This document shows, in pieces, positions 16,912-25,887 of a DNA stretch of 64,000 nt (the stretch's first letter is position 1; each line of letters opens with the position of its first letter). The DNA lies in assembly GCF_002906155.1 (NCBI RefSeq), contig NZ_MUJK01000001.1, positions 744,001 to 808,000 of the forward strand. Direction: 5' to 3'. The notes beneath the pieces are model-generated. The model saw only the letters and a list, made by a program, of their open reading frames with translations, made no database searches and was not told the origin of the DNA. Source of the DNA: Pseudomonas laurylsulfativorans. GTDB lineage: Bacteria > Pseudomonadota > Gammaproteobacteria > Pseudomonadales > Pseudomonadaceae. A program made the translations under genes and the position numbers.

Positions 16912-18306
16912 ATGCCCCCCCGCAAAAGCAAGTCTGTCGACGACACGGGTGACGAGTCGGTTTTTCTCTCGCGCAAGGAGCGCCTGTTCGCAGGCGAACA
17001 ATTACGCGAACGTCTGCCACATTCAGTTCATGCCGAATGGAAACCGCCAAGCAAACACCGCGACCCTATCGAACTGCTCGAAGAATCCAACCGCTTTCGA
17101 CTGCCCAACCTGGTGCCGCTGCGCTACGGGCGCATGCTGCGCAGTCCGTTCACCTTCTTACGCGGCTCCGCGGGTTTGATGGCGCACGACCTGGCCACTA
17201 CCCCGACCACTGGCGTTCAGGTGCAGGCCTGTGGGGATTGTCACCTGATGAACTTCGGGTTGTTCGCGACACCTGAGCGCAATCTGATTTTTGACATCAA
17301 CGATTTCGACGAAACGCTCCCGGCCCCCTGGGAATGGGATGTCAAGCGCCTGGCCATCAGTTTTGTCGTGGCCGCACGCGATAACCGACTCACCGATAAA
17401 GAGGCGCGAAGCATTGCCGTCAAATGCGTTTGTGCTTACCGCGAGAGCCTGCGCAAATTTTCCAAAATGGGCCCGCTGGATGTCTGGTATGACCGCCTGG
17501 ATGCCCAAGCGATCATCGATATGGCACCCAATGCCGAGATCAGGAAAATTCGCGAACAATTGGTTGCAAAGGCCAAGATGCGTCTCGGTGATTACCTCTA
17601 CCCCAAGATCAGCAGCGAAGTGGGTGGGCGACGGCGACTGATCGATCAACCGCCCTTGCTTTTCCATGTGTATGAAAAGGGCTTCAAGCAGCGAGTCCGG
17701 ATCGCCCTGCATGATTATCGCTTGTCGCTGCCCCATGAACGGCGGGTGCTATTCGATCGTTACCGTCTCGAAGACATCGCCGTCAAAGCCGTCGGGATCG
17801 GGAGCGTGGGAACTTACTGCTTTGTCGGCCTGTTCTTTTCTGCGGAAAACCACCCCTTGCTCCTGCAATTCAAGGAAGCCTGCCCCTCGGTATTGGCGCC
17901 CTATGCAGGCAAGAGCGACTATGAGAACCAGGGGCAGCGTGTGGTCACGGGACAGCGGCTGATGCAGTCCTCCAGCGACATCTTTCTGGGCTGGACACGC
18001 GGACAGAATGGCCGGCATTTCTTCGTACGCCAGTTGCGAGACATGAAAATGTCAGCCCCCATCGAAGGTATTTCCGCCACGCGAATGAAGATGTACGCCG
18101 AATGGTGTGGGCATACCCTCGCCCGTGCCCACGCCAAATCCGGGGACGCGGCGCTCATCAGTGGCTACCTGGGCAAACAGGATTCCTTCGACCAGGCCAT
18201 CGGCAAGTTTTCCATCGCCTATGCCAATCAAAATGCGAAAGACCATGCTGCGCTGATAGCCGCGGAAAAATCAGGGCGAATCAACGCACTCAGGGAAGAA
18301 GAGTGA
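16912..18306 (+). CDS. DUF2252 family protein
   Basis: A 464-residue soluble protein. The family motifs are clear: RGSAGLMAHDLA, then ACGDCHLMNFGLFATPERNLIFDINDFDE (shown here only in parts: GDCHLMNFG and FDINDFDET) and WDVKRLAISFVVAAR. DUF2252 proteins have a kinase-like fold (GDxHxxNF and DxNDFDE resemble the catalytic and metal-binding loops of aminoglycoside-type kinases), but no substrate is established. The start at 16912 follows AAAGGAG. It is not in an evident operon. Confidence 0.85.
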   Translation: MPPRKSKSVDDTGDESVFLSRKERLFAGEQLRERLPHSVHAEWKPPSKHRDPIELLEESNRFRLPNLVPLRYGRMLRSPFTFLRGSAGLMAHDLATTPTTGVQVQACGDCHLMNFGLFATPERNLIFDINDFDETLPAPWEWDVKRLAISFVVAARDNRLTDKEARSIAVKCVCAYRESLRKFSKMGPLDVWYDRLDAQAIIDMAPNAEIRKIREQLVAKAKMRLGDYLYPKISSEVGGRRRLIDQPPLLFHVYEKGFKQRVRIALHDYRLSLPHERRVLFDRYRLEDIAVKAVGIGSVGTYCFVGLFFSAENHPLLLQFKEACPSVLAPYAGKSDYENQGQRVVTGQRLMQSSSDIFLGWTRGQNGRHFFVRQLRDMKMSAPIEGISATRMKMYAEWCGHTLARAHAKSGDAALISGYLGKQDSFDQAIGKFSIAYANQNAKDHAALIAAEKSGRINALREEE

Positions 18307-18351
18307 TGAGGCCGATCCATCGGTCATCGGCCCTACAAAGTCAGTCAGCGA

Positions 18352-18378
18352 GCACGGGAGTCACAAGGACTCCCGTGC
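18352..18378. terminator. Hairpin between converging genes
   Basis: GCACGGGAGT (18352-18361) pairs with ACTCCCGTGC (18369-18378), a 10-bp perfect stem with a 7-base loop, 45 bp after the DUF2252 stop and 57 bp beyond the end of the minus-strand trmK gene. No T-run, so it may act as a bidirectional, weak terminator. Confidence 0.55.
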
Positions 18379-18435
18379 CTGGTCAGCGGTTGGGTCATGC
18401 CGGGAGTCAGCGCCCTTCAAAATCCCGGAACGGGC

Positions 18436-19131
18436 TCAAGCCAGCAACTGGGTGATCCACCGGACCTCACGCGCGATGTCCTGCACCTTTTCCTCGGGCA
18501 CGGCCTGTTGCGCTCGGGCAAAGTGGCTCAGGGTCTTGTGCTTCTGGCGCAGCTTGCGCTGCCACTTGGACAGGAACGCCGGGCTGCGAGCCTGCATCTG
18601 CACCGGACCGAAGTACAGCTCCTCGGCGGTGTAGATCACCGGCCCGGCGCGCTCGGCGACGATGATTTCGTAGTCGAAACGATTTTCCCGCAGCACTTCC
18701 TCGCAGAGGATGCGATAGCCATTGTCCATCAGCCATTGGCGCAGTGGCTGCTCGCCGCCGTTGGGTTGCAGGATCAGGCGCTCCTGGCCGCTCAGGTACG
18801 CCTTGCCGCTGTCGAGGATGTCGCGGATGGTTTCGCCGCCCATCCCGCAGATGCTGACTGCCGTTATCCCGTCACCCGGCTCGATTGCCGCCAGGCCATT
18901 AGCCAGGCGCACGGTGATCTGCGAGTCCAGACCGTTCTCACACACGGTGCGGTTGGCCGCGTGGTACGGCGTCAACGCCACTTCGCCAGCCACCGCCGCT
19001 GCGATGGCGCCACGGCGCATCAACGCCACCGGCAGGTAGCCGTGATCCGAGCCGATATCGGCCAGGCGCGCGCCGGCTGGCACATGTACCGCCACGCGTT
19101 CCAGGCGCATGGACAATGTCTGTTCGTTCAA
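18436..19131 (-). CDS. trmK: tRNA (adenine(22)-N1)-methyltransferase TrmK
   Basis: The SAM-binding motif LADIGSDHGYLPVALMRRG and the downstream ICGMGGETIRDIL and ILQPNGGEQPLRQWL segments are those of TrmK/YqfN, which makes m1A22 in tRNA. The chosen start is the TTG at 19131 (giving MNEQTLSMRLERVAVHVP), preceded by AAAAGGGG; the frame stays open to an ATG at 19209, but the extension lacks family resemblance. The 231-residue length agrees with the family. It stands alone between converging and tandem neighbours. Confidence 0.85.
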   Translation of the reverse strand: MNEQTLSMRLERVAVHVPAGARLADIGSDHGYLPVALMRRGAIAAAVAGEVALTPYHAANRTVCENGLDSQITVRLANGLAAIEPGDGITAVSICGMGGETIRDILDSGKAYLSGQERLILQPNGGEQPLRQWLMDNGYRILCEEVLRENRFDYEIIVAERAGPVIYTAEELYFGPVQMQARSPAFLSKWQRKLRQKHKTLSHFARAQQAVPEEKVQDIAREVRWITQLLA

Positions 19132-19242
19132 CTGCGGCCCCTTTTCACCACGAGCGTCCGGCGCCTGTGGCCGGATCGGGGCGCGATTGTGTCGGGCAAT
19201 GCCGTGCATTTCAAATTTATGCGACCACGGCCATAGCCCCCT

Positions 19243-20199
19243 TCACGAAATCACTCGCGCATACACCGATCTGTCGACGTTGCCACCGGACAGAATCACA
19301 CCCACCCTCCTCCCCGACATGGCTTCACGCTCCGAAATGAGCGCTGCCAGCGCCGCCGCACCGGCCCCTTCAGCCAGGTTGTGGGTATCGGTGTAATACA
19401 CGCGCATGGCCTCGGCAATCTGCGCGTCACTGACCGCTACAATCCGTGCCGCACCTGCGGCGTAGACGGCAAAGGCTTCAGGCACGGGCTTGCGTACGGC
19501 CAGACCGTCGGCAAAGGTGGTTGCCGAATCGGTTTCGCACAGGGTCCCGCTGTCAAACGATAACTGTGCGGCCGCCGCCTCGGTGGAAACCACGCCCACC
19601 ACCCGGGTTTTCAGGCCCAGGGCATCGCGGGCGGCGATCACCCCACAAATCCCCGATCCACAGCCAATCGGTACATACACGGTGTCCAGGTCTGGCGCTG
19701 CGTTGAACAACTCCAATGCATAGGTGGCGACGCCTTTGACCAGCTCAGTGTGAAACGGCGGCACCAGGAACAGGTCATGCACCTGAGCAAGGCGCGCGGC
19801 CTCTTCACGGGCATCATCGAAATCGCGGCCATACTCGACCACTTCAGCGCCAAAGCCGCGCATGGCGTTGTTCTTTTCCAGCGAGTTACCTTCCGGCACT
19901 ACGATCAAGGCCCGCAACCCCAGTGCGCCCGCCGCCAGCGCCAGGCTCTGGCCATGGTTGCCGCGGGTAGCGCTGACAATGCCCTTCACGCCCGGGTGCT
20001 CGCGTTTGAGCCAGTGCATGAACGTGATACCGCCGCGCACTTTGAAAGCACCAGTAGGTGTGTGATTTTCATGCTTGACCCACACCGTGCAACCCAACCG
20101 CCGAGCCAGCAAGGGCCAAGGGTACTGGGCGGTGGCAGGCATGACCTGGTAAACGTGGCGTGCTGCCTGTTCGATATCGTCGCGCGTCAGTCTGTGCAT
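19243..20199 (-). CDS. PLP-dependent threonine/serine dehydratase-like enzyme
   Basis: A 318-residue fold-type II PLP enzyme without a C-terminal regulatory domain. The PLP lysine is in NHTPTGAFKVRGG, and the phosphate-binding glycine loop is PIGCGSGICGVIAARDALG. This size and the TPTGAFKxRGG motif fit catabolic threonine dehydratases and the EutB-type enzyme of ectoine breakdown; no other ectoine genes are near, so threonine or hydroxy-amino acid deamination is the safer call. It is divergent from an AraC regulator 97 bp away, which likely controls it. Confidence 0.83.
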   Translation of the reverse strand: MHRLTRDDIEQAARHVYQVMPATAQYPWPLLARRLGCTVWVKHENHTPTGAFKVRGGITFMHWLKREHPGVKGIVSATRGNHGQSLALAAGALGLRALIVVPEGNSLEKNNAMRGFGAEVVEYGRDFDDAREEAARLAQVHDLFLVPPFHTELVKGVATYALELFNAAPDLDTVYVPIGCGSGICGVIAARDALGLKTRVVGVVSTEAAAAQLSFDSGTLCETDSATTFADGLAVRKPVPEAFAVYAAGAARIVAVSDAQIAEAMRVYYTDTHNLAEGAGAAALAALISEREAMSGRRVGVILSGGNVDRSVYARVIS

Positions 20200-20295
20200 G
20201 AGTTAGCTCCCTGAGATTTTGCCCAGTCTGCACACGGGCGCAGCACGCAGGCTTTCAAAAAACCGACCTGACTTTTGTGCCCCCTCTTCACTACT

Positions 20296-21117
20296 ATGAC
20301 CCTCATGAGCCATCGAAACCGCCTGCATCCGCCACTTCAGTCCGAACCGGTCCGTCGTATCGAGGCCGGCCCCTGGGCGATCGAATTGCTCCCCGGCTGC
20401 GCCTACGCGACCCGATATGTAGCGACCCAGGCCGGAATTGGCTTTGCCTTCGACAGCCAGCGAGGCCTGCACGCGATCGGCAGCGACCGGGTACAACCCT
20501 TCGTCGCCATGCCCAATGGCCTGGCGTTCGTCCCCGTCGGGTGTGACGTGCTGTCCGAATCACCCAGGGGCGGTGAATATCTGCGGGTGATACGCACTGA
20601 CGGTATTGCGTTGGAGGGGGATCGCGCTTTCAACAATCGCATCGATCAGCAAGCCACTGCCCTCGCATGGCGAATGCGCGCCGCACTGTTGCAGGCTTCA
20701 GTAGAAGGCGATTGGGAGGCCTGGGCACTGGCATTGTCCGAGCGGGTGACGGGTAGCGAAGCGGAGTCGACAGCGCCCCATGGCTCGATAACCGGAAACC
20801 GGATGCGCCTGCTCGATGAGTTCATTGATGCCGGCCTCGATGGCCCGTTGAGTGTACCGGCGATGGCGGGCCTGCTTGGATTGTCCGAAGGCTACTTCAT
20901 GCGAGCCTTCAAAAACGCCACCGGCAAAAGCCCGCATGCTTATCTGATCGACCGACGCCTCGCCAGGGCCCGAGCCCTGATGCGCGACTCGACGGCCACG
21001 CTGACTGAAATCGCCTACGCCTGCGGTTTCAACTCCCAGGCGCACATGGCGACCACCTTCAAGCAACGCCTTGGAATGAGTCCGGCACAGTTGCGTCAAT
21101 GTTCAAGGTTCAGTTAG
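20296..21117 (+). CDS. AraC family transcriptional regulator
   Basis: A 273-residue protein with a cupin-like N-terminal half and the AraC double helix-turn-helix in the last 100 residues (VPAMAGLLGLSEGYFMRAFK and LTEIAYACGFNSQAHMATTF, then GMSPAQLRQ). It is divergent from the dehydratase gene, and the 96-bp gap would hold both promoters. The start is uncertain between 20296 and 20305; the frame opens further upstream only from a TTG. Confidence 0.87.
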   Translation: MTLMSHRNRLHPPLQSEPVRRIEAGPWAIELLPGCAYATRYVATQAGIGFAFDSQRGLHAIGSDRVQPFVAMPNGLAFVPVGCDVLSESPRGGEYLRVIRTDGIALEGDRAFNNRIDQQATALAWRMRAALLQASVEGDWEAWALALSERVTGSEAESTAPHGSITGNRMRLLDEFIDAGLDGPLSVPAMAGLLGLSEGYFMRAFKNATGKSPHAYLIDRRLARARALMRDSTATLTEIAYACGFNSQAHMATTFKQRLGMSPAQLRQCSRFS

Positions 21118-21295
21118 CGCCGGGTTATTTCGATGACAGGCAGAAATCGTCCTGAAGTGGCCGGTGGTCGTTGCATTTCGATAGTCGCCAGCGTTTGGCT
21201 AAGCTTATTGAATCAGGGCGTACTGAAACCAGGGTGATTGCAGCCATCAACCGATCTGCATTGGCATCAAGACGGTACTCCCAAAGGAGACGACC

Positions 21296-21586
21296 ATGTA
21301 TGCGGTGATAAGAACCTACCTGGGTGCTGGTGCCAAGCAGCTATTCGAGCTTATGGAAGAGCGCAAAGCCGACATCGACGCTACCTTGCGGACAGTGCCT
21401 GGCCTCGTAAGCTACACGCTGTTGAATACGGGTGATGGTGGTACTTCGATCACGGTTTGCACGGACAAGGCCGGCAGTGATGCGAGCCTGAAAGTTGCGC
21501 GTGAGTGGATTCAGAAGAACACCTCGCATATCCACGCAAACCCGCCGATCGTGACGGAAGGTCCGGTCATTGTGCAGATCAACTAG
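21296..21586 (+). CDS. Small conserved protein, ABM-like
   Basis: A 96-residue cytoplasmic protein with an excellent ribosome site (AAAGGAG before ATG). The sequence MYAVIRTYLGAGAKQLFELM, LVSYTLLNTGDGGTSITVC and WIQKNTSHIHANPPIV is consistent with a ferredoxin-like dimeric barrel, as in antibiotic-biosynthesis-monooxygenase-like proteins. I cannot assign a reaction. It is followed 150 bp later by a membrane protein gene. Confidence 0.7.
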   Translation: MYAVIRTYLGAGAKQLFELMEERKADIDATLRTVPGLVSYTLLNTGDGGTSITVCTDKAGSDASLKVAREWIQKNTSHIHANPPIVTEGPVIVQIN

Positions 21587-21736
21587 CGACCGGGCCGCAG
21601 GGTGGCGAGTGCTATACTTTTTTCAGATTGCAGGAAGTGTGCAATGTTCCCCGGGGTACAGACACCCACTGCAAATCCATGTTGACGGCTGCCAGACAAA
21701 GGAGGTCTACAGCAAACCCGAGTCGGGAGGTGTGGC

Positions 21737-22297
21737 ATGAATCGGCACTATTACATCAGTGACAATCTCAACGATCTTGAAACTGTTGAATATGAACTGG
21801 AAGCCAGTGGCATCAATTCCGAACAGATTCATGTGCTCAGTGAAAAAGTGGCCGATGTCGAACAACATCACCTCCACGAGGTTAACTCGTTAATGGAACA
21901 GGATGCTGTTCACTCTGGTGAGATTGGTGCAGTGATCGGTTTGCCACTCGCGGCGCTGGTACTGGGTGGCGCCTATTGGATGGGCTGGACCGAATCCGCC
22001 GCAGGCTGGATGCCCTTTATCTTCCTTTCCATTGTCATCTTGGGTTTCTGCATCTGGGAAGGCGGTTTTTTTGGCTTCCAGGTGACAAACACTCACTTCC
22101 GTAATTTCAAGCAGGTGGTCAACGAGGGCAAACATATCTTCTTCGTCGATGTTGAGCCGAACCAGGAATCGCTACTGGATCAGGTAATCAAACAACATCC
22201 AAAGCTGACGATCGCTGGTACTGGAGCGGCAGCCCCCCACTGGACAATGGCCTGGCAGCACAAATGGCATCAGTTCAAGCGAGTGATATCGGGTTAG
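21737..22297 (+). CDS. Two-TM membrane protein of unknown function
   Basis: A 186-residue protein with a cytoplasmic N-terminal part of about 70 residues (NDLETVEYELEASGINSEQIHVL resembles a ferredoxin-like general stress/ACT-like module), two membrane helices near 72-115 (IGAVIGLPLAALVLGGAYWM, WMPFIFLSIVILGFCIWEG), and a C-terminal domain repeating the same type of fold. The family is common in Pseudomonas and usually annotated as hypothetical or, by weak homology, as a magnesium transporter. It converges on the cytochrome oxidase operon, 32 bp from its end. Confidence 0.72.
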   Translation: MNRHYYISDNLNDLETVEYELEASGINSEQIHVLSEKVADVEQHHLHEVNSLMEQDAVHSGEIGAVIGLPLAALVLGGAYWMGWTESAAGWMPFIFLSIVILGFCIWEGGFFGFQVTNTHFRNFKQVVNEGKHIFFVDVEPNQESLLDQVIKQHPKLTIAGTGAAAPHWTMAWQHKWHQFKRVISG

Positions 22298-22329
22298 CGC
22301 CCGGACACTCAAGGCCATCCGAAAGCGGC

Positions 22330-22647
22330 TTACTGGCCAAAGAAAATGACCCGGCTGAGGAAGACATAGTCTGCCTCCGTGGCCATCAGTCCGATGAGCA
22401 CCAGCAAACACAAAGGCGGCACCAATATGGCGTAGACCATGGCCAACCGCTCCCAGGCCATGTGCATGAAGATGGAGACAATCAAGCCTGCCTTCAACAA
22501 CATGAAAGTGATGATCAGGGACCACCGAAGGTAGCCATGGAAGTGGAAATAGTCGACAAGGTACGACAGCGTGCTGAGGACGAATAACAGCCCCCAGATC
22601 TTGAGGTACAAACTGATTGGATGTTGCTGTCCCTGAGCATGTGCCAT
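22330..22647 (-). CDS. Cytochrome c oxidase subunit IV
   Basis: A 105-residue protein with three membrane helices and the family pattern FHFHGYLRWSLIITFMLLKA and FMHMAWERLAMVYAIL, as in prokaryotic COX4-type subunits. The start at 22647 follows AGAGGAGCACAGG; the frame opens to 22683 but overlaps the end of subunit III there. It is the last gene of the oxidase operon. Confidence 0.88.
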   Translation of the reverse strand: MAHAQGQQHPISLYLKIWGLLFVLSTLSYLVDYFHFHGYLRWSLIITFMLLKAGLIVSIFMHMAWERLAMVYAILVPPLCLLVLIGLMATEADYVFLSRVIFFGQ

Positions 22648-22660
22648 CACCTGTGCTCCT

Positions 22661-23374
22661 CTACCATAAATAGAAGAAAGCAAAAATAAACACCCACACC
22701 AAATCCACGAAGTGCCAGTAAAGCCCGGCTATCTCGACATTCTGATAGTTTCCGGAGCGCTCATAATCTCCGCGCAAAACTTTCAGCGCCACAATGCTGA
22801 GGTAGATGGCGCCGATTGAAACGTGCAGCCCGTGAAAACCGGTAATCATGAAGAAGCAGGCACCAAATTGCGGCGCCCCCATGGGGTTTCCCCACGGACG
22901 CACCCCTTCTGCGATGAGCTTGCTCCATTCAAATGCCTGCATGCCAACGAAAGTCACACCCAAGGCGGCGGTCGCCAGCATCAGGGCAGTCGTTTTCGCG
23001 CGATCACCGCGATAGGCGTAGTTGACGGCCATGGCCATGGTGCCGCTGCTACTGATCAGCACAAAGGTCATGATGGCGATCAGAATAAGCGGGATTTCCC
23101 TGCCGCCGATGGTCAACGCAAACACTTCACTCGGGTTCGGCCAGGCGGTAGTGATGGTCATGCGTACCGACATGTAGCCGGTCAGAAAACAGCTGAATAT
23201 AAACGTATCGCTGAGCAGGAATATCCACATCATCGCCTTGCCCCAAGGCACCTGCTTGAAGGCCTCTTTGTCCGAGGACCAGTCGCTGGCGATGCCCTGC
23301 CATCCCGGCGCAGGTGGCGAACCTGGTGGATTGGATGAAACGGTCTCGGCTTGGGCTTGCGGGTGCGATGCCAT
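22661..23374 (-). CDS. Cytochrome c oxidase subunit III (first of two)
   Basis: A 237-residue protein of about five to seven membrane helices. MWIFLLSDTFIFSCFLTGYM, FMITGFHGLHVSIGAIYL and GLYWHFVDLVWVFIFAFFYLW are hallmark COX3 sequences, including the conserved GxHGxHV and YWHFVDxVW motifs. It binds to subunit I in the inner membrane. It follows the second subunit III-like gene by 6 bp in transcription order, so the operon carries two such subunits. Confidence 0.93.
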   Translation of the reverse strand: MASHPQAQAETVSSNPPGSPPAPGWQGIASDWSSDKEAFKQVPWGKAMMWIFLLSDTFIFSCFLTGYMSVRMTITTAWPNPSEVFALTIGGREIPLILIAIMTFVLISSSGTMAMAVNYAYRGDRAKTTALMLATAALGVTFVGMQAFEWSKLIAEGVRPWGNPMGAPQFGACFFMITGFHGLHVSIGAIYLSIVALKVLRGDYERSGNYQNVEIAGLYWHFVDLVWVFIFAFFYLW

Positions 23375-23380
23375 GGCTTT

Positions 23381-24073
23381 TCACCTCAGGCCGCAGAATC
23401 TGGCGATGGCTTCATAGGTTTGCGGCGTGCTGGCCAGCAGAGCGAACAGCACGAACCAGAGCCCCAGCAAGTAATGCCAATAGATGGCACAGAGCTCTAC
23501 GCTGGCACTGAGTTGTGCCAACGGCACATGACGCAGGAATTTAGCGACGATCCAGCACCAGGCGATCAGCCCGCCCAGCAAGTGGAGCCCATGCAGGCCG
23601 GTCAACAGGTAGAAGAAACTGTTGGCCGGATTGCTGGCGACAAAGTAGCCCCAGGCGACAAACTGCTGCCAGACCCAGAGTTGTCCTGCCAGAAAGGCAA
23701 TGGCAAAGATGCCTCCCAATGCAAAACCCATGACCGTTGCGCCCGGCCGAGCCTTTCGCGCGGCCATGCGCGACCATTGCAGTGCGATGCAACCGAGTAC
23801 CAGGAAAGCCGAATTCAGCCATAGCGGCCATAGATTGGCCAGCGGTGCCAAAGGCTCCGTCAGGGGTAGCCAGTCGGCCATTTGTGAGCGGGCAACAAAG
23901 GCAATCAGGAAGAGGAAGAATAACGAACTCACCACCACCAGAAACAAGCGCAGGCCTACTGTTGCGGTTTGGTTCCTATTGGCACTCTCGGCGGCCTGGA
24001 TACCCTCAGGGTCGTGACTCCAACTGCCGCCGGGGTCAGCGCTGCCGGCGTTTTTCAATAGCAGTCTGTTCAT
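23381..24073 (-). CDS. Cytochrome c oxidase subunit III-like protein (second)
   Basis: A 230-residue COX3-family protein with a longer cytoplasmic N-terminus (about 40 residues) and membrane helices from residue 42 on. The motifs YLLTGLHGLHLLGGLIAWCW and AIYWHYLLGLWFVLFALL match COX3, but the proton-carrying WHFVD motif is changed to WHYLLGL, so it is a diverged version. It overlaps the end of subunit I by 4 bp and is translationally coupled. Two subunit III genes occur together in some alphaproteobacterial and pseudomonad aa3 operons. Confidence 0.88.
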   Translation of the reverse strand: MNRLLLKNAGSADPGGSWSHDPEGIQAAESANRNQTATVGLRLFLVVVSSLFFLFLIAFVARSQMADWLPLTEPLAPLANLWPLWLNSAFLVLGCIALQWSRMAARKARPGATVMGFALGGIFAIAFLAGQLWVWQQFVAWGYFVASNPANSFFYLLTGLHGLHLLGGLIAWCWIVAKFLRHVPLAQLSASVELCAIYWHYLLGLWFVLFALLASTPQTYEAIARFCGLR

Positions 24074-25845
24074 GTTTTAACGTCCGCTATTTTAGTCCCG
24101 GCACTGAGTCGCCGCATTTGCTCCAGTTCCTCGGCAGAGACCGTTTGTGGAACGAAGTCCTGGTCTATCCCCGGCACGCTGTAGTCATAGGCCCAGCGAT
24201 GCACGACCGGCAGCTTCGCGCCCCAGTTACCGTGTATTGGCGGGGTGTTCGGTGTTTGCCATTCCAGGCTGGCTGCGCCCCAGGGATTACTGCCCGCGGG
24301 CTTGCCTTTGAACACACTCCAGGCGAGGTTGAACACGAACAGCAATTGGGAAACGCCGACGGTCAATGCGACCACCGTAATGAAAGCATTCAACTCTTGC
24401 GCCGACTGCGGGATGAACGCGTAGTTCTCATAGGCGTAGTAGCGGCGTGGCATGCCCTGGAAACCCAGGTAGTGCATGGGGAAGAAGATGGCGTAGGTGC
24501 CCAGGAAGGTAATCCAGAAATGCAGCTTGCCCAGGGTCTCGTTGGTCATGCGCCCGGTAACTTTCGGAAACCAGTGATAAATGCCGCCGAACACTACCAG
24601 TACCGGTGCGACCCCCATGACCATATGAAAATGGGCCACGACGAAATAGGTGTCCGAGAGCGGTATATCCACGATCACATTGCCGAGAAACAAACCGGTC
24701 AAGCCGCCGACCAGGAAGGTAACGATAAAGGCCAGGGCAAACAGCATCGGCACGGTCAGATGGATGTCGCCGCGCCACAGGGTCAGTACCCAGTTATAGA
24801 CCTTCAGCGCGGTCGGTACCGCGATGATCAAGGTGCTGACCGCGAAGAAAAAGCCAAAGTACGGGTTCATTCCGCTGACATACATATGGTGTGCCCACAC
24901 CACAAAACTGAGTACCCCGATCGCAATAATGGCCCACACCATCATGCGGTAGCCGAAGATATTCTTACGCGCATGCGTGCTGATCAGGTCGGAGACCAGG
25001 CCAAATGCAGGGAGCGCAACGATGTAGACTTCCGGGTGGCCGAAGAACCAGAACAAGTGCTGGAACAATATCGGGCTGCCACCCTGGTGATCGAGCTGCT
25101 GACCCAGCGAGACCATCGCCGGCATGAAGAAGCTGGTGCCCAACAGCTTGTCAAACAACATCATGACCGCGCTGACGAACAACGCCGGGAAAGCCAGCAA
25201 GGCCATGATCGAGGCCATGAAGATTCCCCATACCGAAAGCGGCATGCGAAACAAGGTCATGCCGTGCGTGCGCGCCTGCAACACCGTGGTGACGTAGTTC
25301 AACCCGCCCATGGTGGCGGCGACAATAAAGATCGCCAGTGAGACGAGCATCAGCACAATGCCCCACTCGACTCCCGGTGTCCCCTGAGCGATGGACTGTG
25401 GCGGATAGAGCGTCCAGCCGGCACCTGTGGGACCGCCCGGGACGAAAAAACTGCTGAGCAACACCAGTACCGCCAGCAGGTAAAACCAGTAACTGAGCAT
25501 GTTGACATAGGGGAAGACCATGTCGCGGGCGCCCACCATCAGTGGGATCAGATAGTTGCCGAAGCCCCCCAGAAACAAGGCCGTCAGCAAGTAGATGACC
25601 ATGATCATGCCGTGCATGGTCATTGCCTGATAGTACGTATTGGCATCCATGAACGCCAAACTGCCGGGGAAGCCTATCTGCATGCGCATCAAGCCGGACA
25701 GCACCAAGGCGATGAGCCCCACGAACAGAGCCGTCAAGGAGTATTGAATGGCTATGACCTTGTGGTCCTGACTCCAGATGTATTTGGTCAGGAAGCTTTT
25801 AGGCTCGTGCAGTGCTTCTGTTTCGGCTTGCTCCGCATAGGCCAT
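24070..25845 (-). CDS. ctaD: Cytochrome c oxidase subunit I
   Basis: The 591-residue subunit carries the heme a and heme a3-CuB centre. Visible motifs are WFFGHPEVYIVALPAFG (CuB histidine, cross-linked Tyr and the D-channel Glu), FVVWAHHMYVSGM (the two CuB histidines), and TYFVVAHFHMVMG (heme ligands). The GHPEVY form places it in the A1 group of heme-copper oxidases. The start is ATG at 25845, after AGGAG; the preceding GTG is not needed. It follows subunit II by 42 bp. The enzyme reduces oxygen to water and pumps protons. Confidence 0.95.
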   Translation of the reverse strand: MAYAEQAETEALHEPKSFLTKYIWSQDHKVIAIQYSLTALFVGLIALVLSGLMRMQIGFPGSLAFMDANTYYQAMTMHGMIMVIYLLTALFLGGFGNYLIPLMVGARDMVFPYVNMLSYWFYLLAVLVLLSSFFVPGGPTGAGWTLYPPQSIAQGTPGVEWGIVLMLVSLAIFIVAATMGGLNYVTTVLQARTHGMTLFRMPLSVWGIFMASIMALLAFPALFVSAVMMLFDKLLGTSFFMPAMVSLGQQLDHQGGSPILFQHLFWFFGHPEVYIVALPAFGLVSDLISTHARKNIFGYRMMVWAIIAIGVLSFVVWAHHMYVSGMNPYFGFFFAVSTLIIAVPTALKVYNWVLTLWRGDIHLTVPMLFALAFIVTFLVGGLTGLFLGNVIVDIPLSDTYFVVAHFHMVMGVAPVLVVFGGIYHWFPKVTGRMTNETLGKLHFWITFLGTYAIFFPMHYLGFQGMPRRYYAYENYAFIPQSAQELNAFITVVALTVGVSQLLFVFNLAWSVFKGKPAGSNPWGAASLEWQTPNTPPIHGNWGAKLPVVHRWAYDYSVPGIDQDFVPQTVSAEELEQMRRLSAGTKIADVKT

Positions 25846-25887
25846 CACGTCATCTCCTGTCGAAGTTTCAGTGTCTTCCTGGCTGCT

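Noticed and set aside
19243..20199. EutB of an ectoine-degradation cluster
   Set aside because: The sequence type fits, but no ectoine hydrolase, deacetylase or transport genes are near, so the name was not used.
23737..25341. Plus-strand frame of 534 codons
   Set aside because: It is antisense to the oxidase subunit I and III genes; no recognisable motif.
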